Source of the DNA: JAIBJN01 sp035762005
Lineage (GTDB): Bacteria; Actinomycetota; Thermoleophilia; Gaiellales; Gaiellaceae
Length of the DNA: 64,000 nt
Direction: 5' to 3'
NCBI GenBank assembly: GCA_035762005.1
Contig: DASTQA010000022.1
Span: 1-64,000, forward strand
This document shows positions 44,482 to 53,087 of this stretch, piece after piece; within the stretch, counting starts at the first letter, position 1, and each line of letters begins with the position of its first letter. The notes beneath the pieces were generated by a model that made no database searches, was not told the DNA's origin, and worked only from the letters and a program-made list of their open reading frames with translations. The position numbers and the translations under genes were made by a program.

Positions 44482-45441
44482 TTGCAGCACGTTCTCTCGG
44501 TCTCCAACGAGGTCGCGGCCGAGCTCGCCACCGTCGACGACGGCATCCTCACGGCCCTCCGCGACCGGATGGACTGCGCCGTCCGGCTGCGCGGCAACCG
44601 GGTGACGCTCGAAGGCGACGACCGCAAGGTCGAGGCGGCGCGGCTCGTGATCGACGAGCTGGCCGAGCTCGTCGAGAGCGGCCACGCGATCGGGCCGAGC
44701 ACGGTCGATGCCGTGCTCGCCGCCCTCGACGCCGCCAAGGACCCGCGGGAGGTGTTCGAGCACGTCGTCTGGCGGCACCGGGGCAAGAAGATCACGCCCA
44801 AGACCGTGAACCAGAAGCGCTACGTCGACGCGATCCGCTCCGGGACGATCACCTTCGCCATCGGGCCCGCCGGGACCGGCAAGACCTACCTCGCGATGGC
44901 GCTCGCGGTCGCGGCCCTGGCCGACCGCGAGGTGAACCGGATCATCCTCACGCGCCCCGCCGTCGAGGCGGGGGAGCGGCTGGGGTTCCTGCCCGGTGAC
45001 ATGCTCGCGAAGGTCGACCCGTACCTGCGGCCGCTCTTCGACGCGCTCTACGACATGCTCGACGCCGACCGCCTGAATGCCTACATGGAGCGCGGGACGA
45101 TCGAGGTCGCCCCGCTCGCGTTCATGCGGGGGCGCACCCTCAACGACTCGTTCGTCATCCTCGACGAGGCGCAGAACACGACCCCCGAGCAGATGCAGAT
45201 GTTCCTCACGCGGCTCGGCTTCGGCTCGAAGGTCGTCGTGACCGGGGACGTCACGCAGGTCGACCTCCCGCAGGACCAGGCCTCGGGGCTGATCCACGTC
45301 ACGCGGATCCTCGCCGAGATCGACGGCATCGAGTTCGTCGAGTTCGGCAACCAGGACGTCGTGCGGCACGTCCTCGTCCAGCGGATCGTCGAGGCCTACA
45401 AGCGCCACGCGGAGGAGACGGGCACCCAGCGACGCCGGTGA
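44482..45441 (+). CDS. phoH: PhoH-family ATPase
   Basis: RNA-linked P-loop ATPase, 319 residues. Walker A is GPAGTGKT with K134. RPAVEAGERLGFLPGDM is the family signature, Walker B is ILDEAQN with D228/E229, and TGDVTQVDLP follows. An N-terminal KH-like part (VRLRGNRVTLEGDD) is present. TTG 44482 is chosen because of the -10 box and because it gives normal family length; GTG 44356 would add 42 low-complexity residues. It overlaps ybeY by four bases; the phoH-ybeY pair is conserved. Confidence 0.93.
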   Translation: MQHVLSVSNEVAAELATVDDGILTALRDRMDCAVRLRGNRVTLEGDDRKVEAARLVIDELAELVESGHAIGPSTVDAVLAALDAAKDPREVFEHVVWRHRGKKITPKTVNQKRYVDAIRSGTITFAIGPAGTGKTYLAMALAVAALADREVNRIILTRPAVEAGERLGFLPGDMLAKVDPYLRPLFDALYDMLDADRLNAYMERGTIEVAPLAFMRGRTLNDSFVILDEAQNTTPEQMQMFLTRLGFGSKVVVTGDVTQVDLPQDQASGLIHVTRILAEIDGIEFVEFGNQDVVRHVLVQRIVEAYKRHAEETGTQRRR

Positions 45442-45815
45442 TCCACGTCGAGATCGCCAACCGGAGCGGCGCCCCGGTGGACGAGGCCGCCGTCGCCGAC
45501 CTCTGCCGGCGGGTGCTCGCCGCCGAGGGCGTGGCCGACGGTGACCTCGGCGTCGTCTTCGAGCCGCCGGAGCGCATCCGTGAGCTGAAGCGGCTGCACC
45601 TCGGCGTCGACGAGACGACCGACGTGCTCTCGTTCCCCATCGACGCGCGCGACGACCTCCCCGCCGGCGTGCCGCGCCAGCTCGGCGACGTCGTCCTCTG
45701 CCCGCAGGTCGTCGGCGAGGCGTGGCGCCCGCCGCTCGTCCACGGGCTCCTCCACCTGCTCGGGTACGACCACGGGGCGGAGATGGAGCGCCGGGAGCGA
45801 ACTCACGCCGCATGA
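45438..45815 (+). CDS. ybeY: Endoribonuclease YbeY
   Basis: Zinc endoribonuclease for 16S rRNA 3'-end maturation and ribosome quality control. The 125 residues contain TDVLSFPID and the metal triad H102-x3-H106-x5-H112 in HGLLHLLGYDHG. The product is short; the C-terminus ends soon after the metal site. GTG 45438 overlaps phoH. Confidence 0.95.
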   Translation: MIHVEIANRSGAPVDEAAVADLCRRVLAAEGVADGDLGVVFEPPERIRELKRLHLGVDETTDVLSFPIDARDDLPAGVPRQLGDVVLCPQVVGEAWRPPLVHGLLHLLGYDHGAEMERRERTHAA

Positions 45816-45840
45816 GCACCTCGCGCGCCCGGCCGGGCGG

Positions 45841-46554
45841 ATGAGCATCCGCCGCACCCCGCCGCTGCTCCAGAGCCTCAACTGGGCGTTCGAGGGCGTC
45901 ATCCACGTCCTCCGGACCCAGCGCAACATGCGCGTGCACTTCGCCGTCGCGACCGGCGTTCTCGTCGCGGCCTTCTCCTACGGCGTGACGAAGCTCGAGC
46001 TGATGGCGCTCCTCGTCGCCATCTCTTTCGTCCTCATCGCGGAGATGGTGAACACGGCGATCGAGGCGACGATCGACCTCGCGACGACGTCGTTCGACCC
46101 GCTCGCCAAGGTGGCGAAGGACATCGCCGCCGGCGCCGTCCTCATCGCCTCCGTGAACGCGCTCGTCGTCGGCTACCTCGTCTTCGCCGACCGCCTCACG
46201 GAGCCGAGCTCGCGCCTCGTCGGCCGGGTGCGCGACGCCCCGATCAACCTCACGCTGATCGCGCTCATCCTCATCATCCTCATCGTCATCGCCACGAAGG
46301 CGCTCACCCGCCGCGGGACGCCGCTCTCGGGCGGCCTGCCCTCCGGCCACGCCGCTCTCGCCTTCGGTGGCTGGACGGCGATCACGTTCATCGTCGAGGA
46401 CCAGCGGATCGTCGTCTCCTTCGTGGCGCTCGTCATGGCCCTCCTCGTCGCCCAGACCCGGGTCGAGTCGGGGATCCACTCGGTCCCGGAGGTCGTGCTC
46501 GGCGGCGTCCTCGGTACGCTCGTGACGTTGATCCTCTTCCAGGTGCTCGCGTGA
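45841..46554 (+). CDS. DagK-type lipid kinase fused to PAP2 phosphatase
   Basis: A 237-residue two-domain membrane protein. Residues 1-118 are a prokaryotic diacylglycerol/undecaprenol kinase: SLNWAFEGVIHVLRTQRNMR and the catalytic EMVNTAIEATID (E68, N71). Residues 130-237 are a PAP2 lipid phosphatase with PSGH (167-170) and R207 plus H213 in TRVESGIHSVPEV. Together they could phosphorylate and dephosphorylate undecaprenol, the wall lipid carrier; that substrate is inferred. It lies 25 bases after ybeY and overlaps cdd by four bases, as in the phoH-ybeY-dgkA-cdd-era order of Gram-positives. Confidence 0.92.
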   Translation: MSIRRTPPLLQSLNWAFEGVIHVLRTQRNMRVHFAVATGVLVAAFSYGVTKLELMALLVAISFVLIAEMVNTAIEATIDLATTSFDPLAKVAKDIAAGAVLIASVNALVVGYLVFADRLTEPSSRLVGRVRDAPINLTLIALILIILIVIATKALTRRGTPLSGGLPSGHAALAFGGWTAITFIVEDQRIVVSFVALVMALLVAQTRVESGIHSVPEVVLGGVLGTLVTLILFQVLA

Positions 46555-46913
46555 CCGATCGAGAGCTCGTCGAGGCCGCCCGCGAGGCGGCCGCGAACGC
46601 GTACGCCCCCTACTCGCGGTTCGAGGTCGGCGCCGCGGCGCTCCTCCGCGACGGCCGGGTCGTCACGGGCGTCAACGTCGAGAACGCCGCCTACCCGCTC
46701 GGCGTCTGCGCCGAGCGCTGTGCCCTCTCGCGCGCGGCCGCCGAGGGCGTCCGCCCCGGGGACGTCGAGGCCGTGGGGATCACCGCCTCGCCGTGCGGCG
46801 GCTGCCGCCAGTGGCTGGCGGAGTGGAAGGTCGACCGCGTCGCCTTCCTCCACGAGGGCGAGCTCCTCGTCCGGCGGCCGGACGAGCTCCTGCCCGATTC
46901 CTTCGTCCTGTGA
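46551..46913 (+). CDS. cdd: Cytidine deaminase
   Basis: Zinc enzyme that converts cytidine/deoxycytidine to uridine/deoxyuridine in pyrimidine salvage. The 120 residues show APYSRFEVGAAAL, NVENAAYPLGVCAERCA with zinc ligand C53 and proton-shuttle E55, and PCGGCRQ with C82 and C85. Homotetrameric type by length. GTG 46551; overlaps era by four bases. Confidence 0.96.
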   Translation: MTDRELVEAAREAAANAYAPYSRFEVGAAALLRDGRVVTGVNVENAAYPLGVCAERCALSRAAAEGVRPGDVEAVGITASPCGGCRQWLAEWKVDRVAFLHEGELLVRRPDELLPDSFVL

Positions 46914-47788
46914 GGAGCGGCTTCGTCGCCGTCGCCGGCCGCCCGAACGTCGGCAAGTCGACGCTCGTGAACGCGCTCGCCGGCGGCAAGGTGGCGATCG
47001 TGTCCGACAAGCCGCAGACGACCCGCCGACGGATCTCGGCCGTCGTGAACGGGGAGCTCGAGGGCGAGCCGTACCAGCTCGTCCTCGTCGACCTGCCGGG
47101 CTTCCAGCGGCCGCGGGACGCGCTCACCGAGCGCATGCAGCGAACGGTCGACCAGGCGCTCGAGGACGTGGACGGGTTCCTCTTCGTCCTCTCGGCTGCC
47201 GAGAACGTCGGCGGCGGCGACCGCTTCATCGCGGAGCGCGTCTTCGCGGCCGGTCCGCCCGTCGTCGTGGCGCTGAACAAGGTCGACCGCGTCTCCCCGG
47301 CGCGCATCGCCGAGCAGATCGTGCGCATCGCGGCCCTCGGTGACGCCCATGCGCTCCATCCGGTGAGCGCCCTGCGGCACGAGGGTCTCGAGCCGCTGCG
47401 GCGTGACCTCGCCGGCCTGCTCCCGCCCGGCCCGGCCTACTTCGAGCCCGGCCAGCGCACGGACCTCCCGCTCGAGGCGCAGATCGCCGAGGTCGTCCGC
47501 GAGAAGGCACTCCAGCTGACGCGCGAGGAGCTTCCGCACGCGCTCTCGGTGGAGCTCGACGAGCTCGACCGGGAGCAGGGACGCGTGCGGGCGCTCGTCT
47601 GGGTCGAGACACCATCCCAAAAGGGGATCGTCGTCGGGAAGGGCGGGACTATGATCAGGACAATAGGCATACGGGCCCGACCGGAGGTCGAGCTGCTCCT
47701 CGGGCGGCCGGTGTACCTCGACCTGCGGGTCAAGGTGCGGCCGAAGTGGCGGCGCGACGAGAGGGCGCTCGAGCGGCTCGGCATCTAG
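46910..47788 (+). CDS. era: GTPase Era
   Basis: Ribosome-assembly GTPase that binds the 3' end of 16S rRNA. The 292 residues have G1 GRPNVGKST with K16, the KPQTTRRRI switch region, G3 DLPGF, G4 NKVD, and a C-terminal KH domain (KGIVVGKGGTMIRTIG). GTG 46910 overlaps the cdd stop. The recO gene usually downstream is absent; an M3-like peptidase gene follows instead. Confidence 0.96.
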   Translation: MRSGFVAVAGRPNVGKSTLVNALAGGKVAIVSDKPQTTRRRISAVVNGELEGEPYQLVLVDLPGFQRPRDALTERMQRTVDQALEDVDGFLFVLSAAENVGGGDRFIAERVFAAGPPVVVALNKVDRVSPARIAEQIVRIAALGDAHALHPVSALRHEGLEPLRRDLAGLLPPGPAYFEPGQRTDLPLEAQIAEVVREKALQLTREELPHALSVELDELDREQGRVRALVWVETPSQKGIVVGKGGTMIRTIGIRARPEVELLLGRPVYLDLRVKVRPKWRRDERALERLGI

Positions 47789-47794
47789 GAGACC

Positions 47795-49315
47795 ATGGAG
47801 GGCACGATGGCCGTCGTCAGGACACCCGAGGAGTACGAGGAGGAGCTCGCGCGGTTCCTCTACGAGCGCTCCGAGGAGGCGCGCGCCGTCCGCGTCGGCG
47901 AGAAGGAGACGAGCGAGCAGGCGGCGATCGTCGAGCGCTACGCGGATCTCTTCGGCCGCGAGCAGCACGATGCGCTGCGCGCCGCGGAGGCCGCCGCCCC
48001 CGGCGGGGCGCAGGAGCGGCTCTTCCGTCTCCGCGAGTCCTGCGCGGGCGGCATCGTCGTCCGTGAGCTCGCCGACGAGTCCGACCGGCTCGAGAACGCG
48101 ATCCTCGCCGAACGGGTCGAGTTCCGCGGCGAGAGCCTGCCGCTGCGCTCGGCCCAGGCCCGGCTCGCGGTCCTCGACGACTACGCGGGCCGCGAGCAGC
48201 TCGGCGACCTCGCCGCCGACGCCTCGGCTGCGTTCAACCGTGACCGTCACGCGCTCCTCCGGCGGGCGGAGGAGCTCGACGCCGAGCTCTCGGGCGACCC
48301 CGACCCGGTCCGGCGGAGCGCCGGGCGGAAGGCCGTCGACCTGCGGGCGCTCGCGGCTGCGCTCGCCGACGCGTCCGAGCGCCAGGTCGAGTCCTGGCGA
48401 CCTCTCCGCGAGCGCTGGACCGACCGGATCCTCGGCGAGGAGCGGGACGCCGAGCCTGCGTCCTACCACGTCTCCTACCTCCGCCGGATGTCGCCGCTCG
48501 CGGGGCTCTACGCGAAGGAGCGCGCCGTGCCGGTCTCCCTCGAGACGCTCTCGGGCCTCGGCTTCGACCTCGCCGGAGACACCCGGATCCGGCTCGACCT
48601 CGACGACCGGCCGCAGAAGAGCCCGCGGGCCTGCGTCATCGCCTCGGACCCGCCCTCGGTCGTCCATCTGATCACGCGCGCCCAGGGGGGACTGCACGAC
48701 TACCAGGCGCTCCTCCACGAGGCCGGTCACGCCCTGCACTACGCGGGGTGCGACCCCGCCCTGCCGTACGCGTTCCGCCGCCTCTCGCGGGACCACGCGC
48801 TCACCGAGATCTACTCCTTCCTGCTCGAGTCGATCACCCGCGAGCCGGGGTGGCACGCGGCGCACTTCGGGCTCTCGGACGAGGAGGACGCCGAGCGCGC
48901 CGAGGCGGCGCGCTTCCTCGAGGTGCTCCTCTTCCGCCGCTACGTCGCCAAGCTCCGCTACGAGCTCGAGCTCTGGGGCGACTTCGAGCACGCCACGGAC
49001 TACGCCGAGCGCTACGCGGACCTCCTCCGGGAGGCCGTCGGCTTCCGCTACCGCCCCGACGGCTACCTGGCCGACATGGACGGCGACTTCTACTCGGCCG
49101 ACTACCTGCGCGCCTGGATCCGGGCAGCCCAGCTCCGTGCCCACCTGCGGGAGGACGTCGGGCCGGACTGGTGGCGGCGGCCGGAGACCGGGAAGTTCCT
49201 GCGCGACCTCTTCGCCGAGGGCACGCGGCCGACCAGCGAGGAGGTCGCCGACCGGATCGGCTACGACCCGCTCGACACGGCGCCGCTCCTCGGCGAGCTC
49301 GTCGCCGCCTCCTAG
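47795..49315 (+). CDS. M3-like zinc metallopeptidase
   Basis: A 506-residue, mostly helical protein resembling oligoendopeptidase F / M3 peptidases. The zinc motif is H308-E-A-G-H312 in LLHEAGHALHY, with E338 in LTEIYSFLLE as probable third ligand. The Tyr-rich C-terminus (DFYSADYLRAWI) resembles the M3 substrate-binding region. There is no signal peptide, so it is cytoplasmic, likely for peptide turnover. ATG 47795 has AGGAGA only 2 bases away; ATG 47807 with GGAGGG 4 bases upstream is equally possible. Confidence 0.88.
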   Translation: MEGTMAVVRTPEEYEEELARFLYERSEEARAVRVGEKETSEQAAIVERYADLFGREQHDALRAAEAAAPGGAQERLFRLRESCAGGIVVRELADESDRLENAILAERVEFRGESLPLRSAQARLAVLDDYAGREQLGDLAADASAAFNRDRHALLRRAEELDAELSGDPDPVRRSAGRKAVDLRALAAALADASERQVESWRPLRERWTDRILGEERDAEPASYHVSYLRRMSPLAGLYAKERAVPVSLETLSGLGFDLAGDTRIRLDLDDRPQKSPRACVIASDPPSVVHLITRAQGGLHDYQALLHEAGHALHYAGCDPALPYAFRRLSRDHALTEIYSFLLESITREPGWHAAHFGLSDEEDAERAEAARFLEVLLFRRYVAKLRYELELWGDFEHATDYAERYADLLREAVGFRYRPDGYLADMDGDFYSADYLRAWIRAAQLRAHLREDVGPDWWRRPETGKFLRDLFAEGTRPTSEEVADRIGYDPLDTAPLLGELVAAS

Positions 49316-49369
49316 CCGCGTCGCCACTCGGACGCGCGCGTGACTGAGGCGGGCGCGGCCGGGCGTCGC

Positions 49370-49375
49370 TAACCT
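49370..49375 (+). promoter_or_regulatory. -10 box TAACCT of amino-acid ABC operon
   Basis: Predicts a start near 49382 and a leader of about 30 bases with GAAGGGGG before ATG 49413. No good -35 box. Confidence 0.42.
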
Positions 49376-49412
49376 GGGGAGCGGAAACTTGGCGCACCGA
49401 GAAGGGGGCTAC

Positions 49413-50285
49413 ATGTCCGCGAGGAGATGGACCTTGCTGCTCGCCGCGCTTGTTGTCATCGTCCTCGCGGTCGGCTGCGGCGGCGACGACGAGGACGACG
49501 GCGCCGACGGCGCGGAGGCGACGGACACCGGCGCGGGGCCGGGCGAGACCGGGGGCCTGCCGGAGTTCTCGACGGTCGAGGACGGCGTCCTCACGGTCGG
49601 CTCCGACGTCCCGTTCCCGCCCTTCGAGTTCCGCGAGGGGGACGAGCTGACCGGCTTCGACGTCGACCTCATGGAGGAGATCGCGTCGAGGCTCGGCCTC
49701 GAGGAGGTGCGCTGGGTCGACACGAGCTTCGACACGATCTTCACCCAGCTCGCCGGCGGCCGCTTCGACGCGGTGGCGTCCGCGACGACGATCACCGACG
49801 AGCGCTCGCAAATCGTCAACTTCTCCGAGCCGTACTACCTCGCGCAGCAGGCGCTCACGGTCAACGCCGGGGAGACGCCGGACATCGCCGGGGTCGACGA
49901 CTTGAGCTCGGGCGACGTCGTCGCCGTCCAGCAGGGGACGACGGGCGAGATCTGGGCGCGCGAGAACCTGCCGGAAGGCGTCGAGATCCGGTCGTTCCCC
50001 GAGGCGCCCGACACGTACACGGCGCTCGAGGCCGGGAACGTCACAGCCGTCCTCTTCGACGAGCCCACGGCCATCTCCGAGGCCGCGAGCCGGACGGGCC
50101 TCGAGGTCGTCGAGACGATCGACACCGCCGAGCGCTACGGCTTCCCCGTCAACCCCGAGAACGAGGAGCTCCTCGACGCGGTCAACGCCGTCCTGGCGGA
50201 GATAATCGAGGACGGCACGTACGCCGAGATCTACGCGGCCTACCCCGACCTGCCGCCGGGGGGCAACGTCGCCGAAGGCTCCTAG
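49413..50285 (+). CDS. Polar amino-acid ABC transporter, substrate-binding lipoprotein
   Basis: A 290-residue type-3 solute-binding protein, lipid-anchored. The lipobox LAVGC (C22) is followed by an acidic Asp/Gly linker, then the SBP_bac_3 domain (LTVGSDVPFPPFEF, GFDVDLMEEIASRLGL, VDTSFDTIFTQLAGGRFDAV, YYLAQQALTV). ATG 49413 is chosen for its GAAGGGGG ribosome-binding site and signal peptide. Permease and ATPase genes follow. Substrate is probably a polar amino acid such as Gln, His or Arg; the exact one cannot be read. Confidence 0.93.
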   Translation: MSARRWTLLLAALVVIVLAVGCGGDDEDDGADGAEATDTGAGPGETGGLPEFSTVEDGVLTVGSDVPFPPFEFREGDELTGFDVDLMEEIASRLGLEEVRWVDTSFDTIFTQLAGGRFDAVASATTITDERSQIVNFSEPYYLAQQALTVNAGETPDIAGVDDLSSGDVVAVQQGTTGEIWARENLPEGVEIRSFPEAPDTYTALEAGNVTAVLFDEPTAISEAASRTGLEVVETIDTAERYGFPVNPENEELLDAVNAVLAEIIEDGTYAEIYAAYPDLPPGGNVAEGS

Positions 50286-50310
50286 GCAGGCAGTAAGGAG
50301 CAGACGTGGA

Positions 50311-50333
50311 AAGCCCGCCCCGAGCGGGCTTTT
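50311..50333 (+). terminator. Intra-operon terminator hairpin
   Basis: AAGCCCGC (50311-50318), 5-base loop, GCGGGCTT (50324-50331) followed by TT. It lies 25 bases after the binding-protein stop and before the permease, so it would end part of the transcripts. Confidence 0.7.
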
Positions 50334-50357
50334 CGCATTCGAGCGCAAGGAGGTTCC

Positions 50358-51470
50358 ATGAGCGCGAGCCAAGGCGCCGCGACTGCCGACGATCCACGTC
50401 CCGAGGAGCCGCGCCGTCCTCCCGACCGGGGCCTGCGCCACACGGCGCGGGAGCAGACCTTCGCCTCCTCGCTCGCGCTCGGCGCCGGCACAGGCGGGCT
50501 CGTGCTCGTCTTCGCCGGGTCTGCCGCGGTGGCGACCGCGTACGGCTGGACGCCGACGGAGAACCTCACGCAGGCCATCACGAGCACGGCCCAGCTGGCC
50601 GTGCTCCTCGCCACGATCGGCCTCGGCGCCCTCGCCGTGGTCGTGGGCCTCGTCGGCGCGCGCACGGCCCGGACGAAGCTGGCGCGCGAGGGCTCGATCT
50701 CGGGCGCGTTCCTCGGGCTGCAGGCGATCGCCCTCGCGACTTTCCTCCTCTGGTTTCGGAGCGGGGACGTGGAGCGGTTCGCGCGCCAATTCTTCGACTT
50801 CGCGCTCCTCTCGGACTTCTGGGAGCGCTTCCTGCGCGCCGCCGGGAACACGGTCGTCCTCGCCCTCAGCGGCGAGGCGATCGGCATCGGGCTTGGACTC
50901 CTGTTCTCCGTCTTCGCGCTTTCCAGCCGGGCGGTCGTCCGCGCCCCGGCGAGGGCGTACATCAACTTCTTCCGGGGCACGCCGCTCCTCTGGCAGCTGA
51001 GCTTCTTCTTCTTCGGGATCGTGCTCGGGCTCCAGCTCGACGTCGGCGTCTACACCGTCGCCATCCTCGTCTTCGGCCTGAACGCCGGCGCCTACTCGGC
51101 GGAGATCTTCCGTGCCGGCATCCAGTCGATCGAGCGCGGCCAGTTCGAGGCGGCGCGCTCGCTCGGGATGAGCTACCTCAAGGCCCTCAGGCTCGTCATC
51201 CTCCCGCAGGCGATCCGGCGCGTGATCCCGCCCCTGACGAACGAGTTCGTCATCCTCATCAAGGACACGTCCCTCGTGGTCGTCCTCGGGCTGACGCTCT
51301 CGCAGCAGGAGCTGCTCTCGACCGCGCGCGACATCTACGCCCAGACCTTCAACGCGACGCCCTTCCTCGCCGCCGCGGCCGGCTACCTGGCGATCACGCT
51401 GCCGATGATCCGGGTCGTCACGTGGCTCGAGCGCCGGCTCAGGAGCGGGCTGACCGGGATCGGGGCCTGA
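50358..51470 (+). CDS. Amino-acid ABC transporter permease
   Basis: A 370-residue HisM/GlnP-type permease. After a polar N-terminus there are three extra hydrophobic helices (about 40-135) that ordinary permeases of about 220 residues lack. The BPD_transp_1 core follows from about 158 (AAGNTVVLALSGEAIGIGLG), with RGTPLLWQLSF and the EAA loop EAARSLGMSYLKALRLVILP that contacts the ATPase. GGAGG 5 bases before ATG 50358. The ATPase ATG overlaps its stop. A single permease gene implies a homodimer. Confidence 0.93.
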   Translation: MSASQGAATADDPRPEEPRRPPDRGLRHTAREQTFASSLALGAGTGGLVLVFAGSAAVATAYGWTPTENLTQAITSTAQLAVLLATIGLGALAVVVGLVGARTARTKLAREGSISGAFLGLQAIALATFLLWFRSGDVERFARQFFDFALLSDFWERFLRAAGNTVVLALSGEAIGIGLGLLFSVFALSSRAVVRAPARAYINFFRGTPLLWQLSFFFFGIVLGLQLDVGVYTVAILVFGLNAGAYSAEIFRAGIQSIERGQFEAARSLGMSYLKALRLVILPQAIRRVIPPLTNEFVILIKDTSLVVVLGLTLSQQELLSTARDIYAQTFNATPFLAAAAGYLAITLPMIRVVTWLERRLRSGLTGIGA

Positions 51471-52213
51471 TGAACAGCGACGGCTCGCTCGTCCGCCTCG
51501 AGGGCATCAACAAGTGGTTCGGCGCCGAGCTCCACGTCCTCCGCGGGATCGACCTCGCCGTCTTCCCGAGCGAGGTCGTGGTGGTCATCGGCCCTTCGGG
51601 CTCGGGGAAGTCGACGCTCCTGCGCACGGTCAACATGCTCGAGGAGCCGACCGAGGGCCGCGTCCTCTTCGACGGCGTCGACCTGACCGACATCCGGACC
51701 GACCTCGACGCGGCGCGGACCGGCATCGGCATCGTCTTCCAGCAGTTCAACCTCTTCCCACACAAGACCGTGCTCGGGAACATCACGCTCGCGCTGCGGA
51801 GCGTGCTGCGGCTCTCCAAGGGGGAGGCGCGGCAGCGGGCCCTGGAGCAGCTCACGGAGGTGGGGCTCGACGACAAGGCCGACGCGTACCCCGGCCAGCT
51901 CTCCGGAGGGCAGCAGCAGCGCGTCGCGATCGCCCGCGCGCTCGCGATGCGCCCGAAGCTCATGCTCTTCGACGAGGTCACGTCCGCGCTCGACCCCGAG
52001 CTCGTGAAGGAGGTGCTGGACGTCATGCAGCGCCTGGCCGCGGAAGGGATGACGATGGTGGTCGTCACCCACGAGATGGGCTTCGCGCGGGAGGTCGGGA
52101 CGCGACTCCTCTTCATGGATCACGGCCGGATCGTCGAGGAGGGCGAGCCCAGGGAGATGTTCGCGCGGCCCGCCCACGAGCGCACGCAACAGTTCCTCGC
52201 CCAGGTGCTCTGA
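51470..52213 (+). CDS. Amino-acid ABC transporter ATP-binding protein
   Basis: A 247-residue GlnQ/HisP-type ATPase. Walker A GPSGSGKST with K47, Q-loop FQQFNLFPH, ABC signature LSGGQQQR, Walker B LMLFDE followed by TSALD, and the H-loop VTHEMGFAREV, all in standard order. ATG 51470 overlaps the permease stop (TGATG). Last gene of the three-gene operon. Confidence 0.96.
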   Translation: MNSDGSLVRLEGINKWFGAELHVLRGIDLAVFPSEVVVVIGPSGSGKSTLLRTVNMLEEPTEGRVLFDGVDLTDIRTDLDAARTGIGIVFQQFNLFPHKTVLGNITLALRSVLRLSKGEARQRALEQLTEVGLDDKADAYPGQLSGGQQQRVAIARALAMRPKLMLFDEVTSALDPELVKEVLDVMQRLAAEGMTMVVVTHEMGFAREVGTRLLFMDHGRIVEEGEPREMFARPAHERTQQFLAQVL

Positions 52214-52220
52214 CGGCGCC

Positions 52221-52331
52221 CTAGCGGAAGGGGCGGGGGCCGCCGAAGTAGGCGACCGAGGCGACCGCGAGGCCGGCGAGGGACGCAGCGAGCCCGAGCA
52301 GGGCCGCTCTCGTGCTCATGGGGCGCTTCAT
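52221..52331 (-). CDS. Possible small membrane protein (36 aa)
   Basis: A 36-residue frame converging on the ABC operon. It has a basic start (MKRPMSTR), one helix (AALLGLAASLAGLAVASVAYF) and GGPRPFR end. GAGAGG lies next to the ATG. It could be a small single-pass protein, but length and composition make a chance frame possible. Confidence 0.4.
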   Translation of the reverse strand: MKRPMSTRAALLGLAASLAGLAVASVAYFGGPRPFR

Positions 52332-52381
52332 GCCTCTCTCATCGGCAGCCCGGGCCGCTCGCGTGAGGGGGTCTGGCGGAA

Positions 52382-53053
52382 CTAGCGGTACGTCACGTGC
52401 CGCGAGCTGCGCAGGATCGCCACCTGCCAGGGCTCGAGCCGGTCGCCCATCCGCTTCGGGAGCATGAGGTTCCCCTCTCGCGCGGAGTGGGGCAGCCCGC
52501 AGGCGTGCCCGAGCTCGTGGGCGAGGACGCGGAACGTCCGGCCCTTGAGGGCGGTCATGTCCACCGTGACGTAGTCGACGAGCGGGCCGAGCGAGCAGCC
52601 GGCCTTGCCGAGGACGTCCCGGACGACGAACACCGTCACGGGCGCGCCCGACCCCGTGAGGGTGCTCGGGGCGGCGAAGCGGCGGAAGAACGCCCCGCCG
52701 GGCCCGAAGTCGGCGCGCCACGAGCCCTCGGCGCAGGGCGAGTCGAGCGCCTCCGGCGGCGCGGGCACCTCGAGCGTCGTCACCATCGGCTCGAGCGCGG
52801 GCAGGACCTCGATCGCGGCCTGCGCCGCGAGGACCCGGCGCGCCTCGGCGAGAGCCGCCTGGACGTCTTCCGGGGTCGCCACGGGCCTCCCGTCCTCGTC
52901 TCGGAGGATGAGGATGCGCGTGCGCAGGCGCTTCGGGCGGCGCGAGCCGCTCAGGGTGACGGCGATCTCGGGGACGCCGACGACCCGGTTGCCGGTCTCG
53001 CGCAGGACGTTCACGGCCTCCGTGAGCCCGGCGGCAAAGGCCAAGGGCGGCAC
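52382..53053 (-). CDS. Metzincin-like zinc metalloprotease
   Basis: A 223-residue protein with a complete metzincin signature H179-E-L-G-H183-A-C-G186-L-P-H189 and a Met-turn (NLMLP, M197) eight residues later. The region before (VTVFVVRDV; DYVTVDM) fits the central beta-strands of the fold. There is no signal peptide at the GTG 53053 start; PLAFAAGLTEAV is only mildly hydrophobic. That start is supported by TATTCT 7 bases upstream. Two to three cysteines could form disulfides if exported. Family beyond metzincin unknown. Confidence 0.82.
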   Translation of the reverse strand: MPPLAFAAGLTEAVNVLRETGNRVVGVPEIAVTLSGSRRPKRLRTRILILRDEDGRPVATPEDVQAALAEARRVLAAQAAIEVLPALEPMVTTLEVPAPPEALDSPCAEGSWRADFGPGGAFFRRFAAPSTLTGSGAPVTVFVVRDVLGKAGCSLGPLVDYVTVDMTALKGRTFRVLAHELGHACGLPHSAREGNLMLPKRMGDRLEPWQVAILRSSRHVTYR

Positions 53054-53060
53054 GGGCAGG

Positions 53061-53081
53061 AGAATACGGGAGGGCTACACT
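53061..53081. promoter_or_regulatory. Divergent leaderless promoters (metzincin / deoC)
   Basis: On the - strand TATTCT (53066-53061) ends 7 bases before GTG 53053. On the + strand TACACT (53076-53081) ends 6 bases before ATG 53088. Both genes lack ribosome-binding sites, and the two -10 boxes are only 9 bases apart. Confidence 0.55.
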
Positions 53082-53087
53082 TGGCGC

